Assembly: GCA_030052355.1 (NCBI GenBank)
Contig: JASIGS010000588.1
Coordinates: 1-6,121, forward strand
DNA length: 6,121 nt
Origin: Streptosporangiaceae bacterium
Lineage (GTDB): Bacteria; Actinomycetota; Actinomycetes; Streptosporangiales; Streptosporangiaceae
Reading direction: 5' to 3'
The notes beneath the pieces are model-generated. The model was not told the origin of the DNA and did not search any database. It worked only from the letters and a program-made list of their open reading frames with translations. Below, one piece after another: positions 5,832 through 6,121 of the stretch. Every line of letters starts with the position of its first letter. Positions within the stretch are counted from its first letter, which is position 1. The position numbers were made by a program, and so were the translations under genes.

Positions 5832-6121
5832 ATGGACGTTACCGAGCACATCGATGTGCTGCACCGCGAGGGCGAGCTGCTCGCAGGCGCCGCGGAACGG
5901 GCCGGGCTGCAGGGGAAGGTGCCGAGCTGCCCCGGCTGGCAGGTTCGTGACCTGCTCCGGCACCAGGGCTATGTGCACAGGTGGGCCACCCGTTTCGTGG
6001 CCGAGGAGCTGCCTGGGCCGGTTCCCAGGTCTACCGAGCCCGAGATACTGGCGGCCGAGCCGGCCGACCCCGACCTCGTCGGCTGGTTCCGCGGCGGGCA
6101 CGCGGCCCTGGTGCGGACGCT
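5832..6121 (+). CDS. Maleylpyruvate isomerase (MDMPI)-family mycothiol-dependent protein, N-terminal part
   Basis: The first 96 codons of a gene running off the window. The fragment MDVTEHIDVLHREGELLAGA, then VPSCPGWQVRDLLRHQGYVHRWA read as residues 30-52, matches the start of the MDMPI N-terminal (DinB-like) domain found in many actinobacterial proteins. Members use mycothiol as cofactor or are annotated by similarity to the mycothiol-dependent maleylpyruvate isomerase; many have no known substrate. His44 or His49 is a likely metal ligand, and the remaining ligands would lie beyond the window. The ATG at 5832 gives the family-like N terminus; the ATG at 5824 is in another frame. The 20-bp gap after rsmI suggests one operon. 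No strong ribosome site is visible. The family is fairly sure, the reaction unknown. Confidence 0.82.
   Translation, partial: MDVTEHIDVLHREGELLAGAAERAGLQGKVPSCPGWQVRDLLRHQGYVHRWATRFVAEELPGPVPRSTEPEILAAEPADPDLVGWFRGGHAALVRT

Overview
The window is high-GC DNA with strong G/C preference at third codon positions. It carries an ECF sigma factor of the SigR/SigH type and the start of a gene from the mycothiol-dependent (MDMPI) enzyme family. Both point to a mycothiol-producing actinomycete (Actinomycetota). The genus cannot be fixed from this sequence.

Layout. Bases 2-61 are the last codons of an unidentified plus-strand gene. A gene-free stretch of about 430 bp follows. It holds a long near-perfect inverted repeat (161-208) and a 4 x 15-bp GC-rich tandem repeat (361-420). 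Next is a plus-strand polytopic glycosyltransferase of the GT39/ArnT-like type (491-2134, TTG start), closed by a good hairpin terminator (2148-2187). It converges on a minus-strand sigR-like gene (2430-3059). The space between the two genes holds a 12-bp perfect hairpin and a run of four related hairpins in imperfect 33-35-bp direct repeats. Upstream of sigR on the same strand lies pmt, protein O-mannosyltransferase (3221-4888). It is divergent from rsmI (4987-5811) across a 98-bp gap containing a 12-bp palindrome and the most AT-rich patch noticed in the window. A partial MDMPI-family gene (5832 to the window end) follows rsmI closely and is probably co-transcribed with it.

How the genes relate. 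The divergent pmt/rsmI pair matches the order known in mycobacteria (Rv1002c/Rv1003), so the right half is conserved actinobacterial chromosome. Pmt uses polyprenyl-phosphate-mannose to mannosylate exported proteins, and the GT39-like protein probably performs a related lipid-linked sugar transfer outside the membrane. RsmI modifies 16S rRNA. The sigma factor would answer thiol-oxidative stress, which fits loosely with a mycothiol-linked enzyme nearby. The expected downstream zinc anti-sigma gene (rsrA/rshA) is absent from its usual place.

No CRISPR array, transposase, phage gene, tRNA or rRNA was seen. I found no convincing new multi-gene system. The points most worth a second look are the sigR without an adjacent anti-sigma gene and the hairpin-repeat array directly downstream of it.
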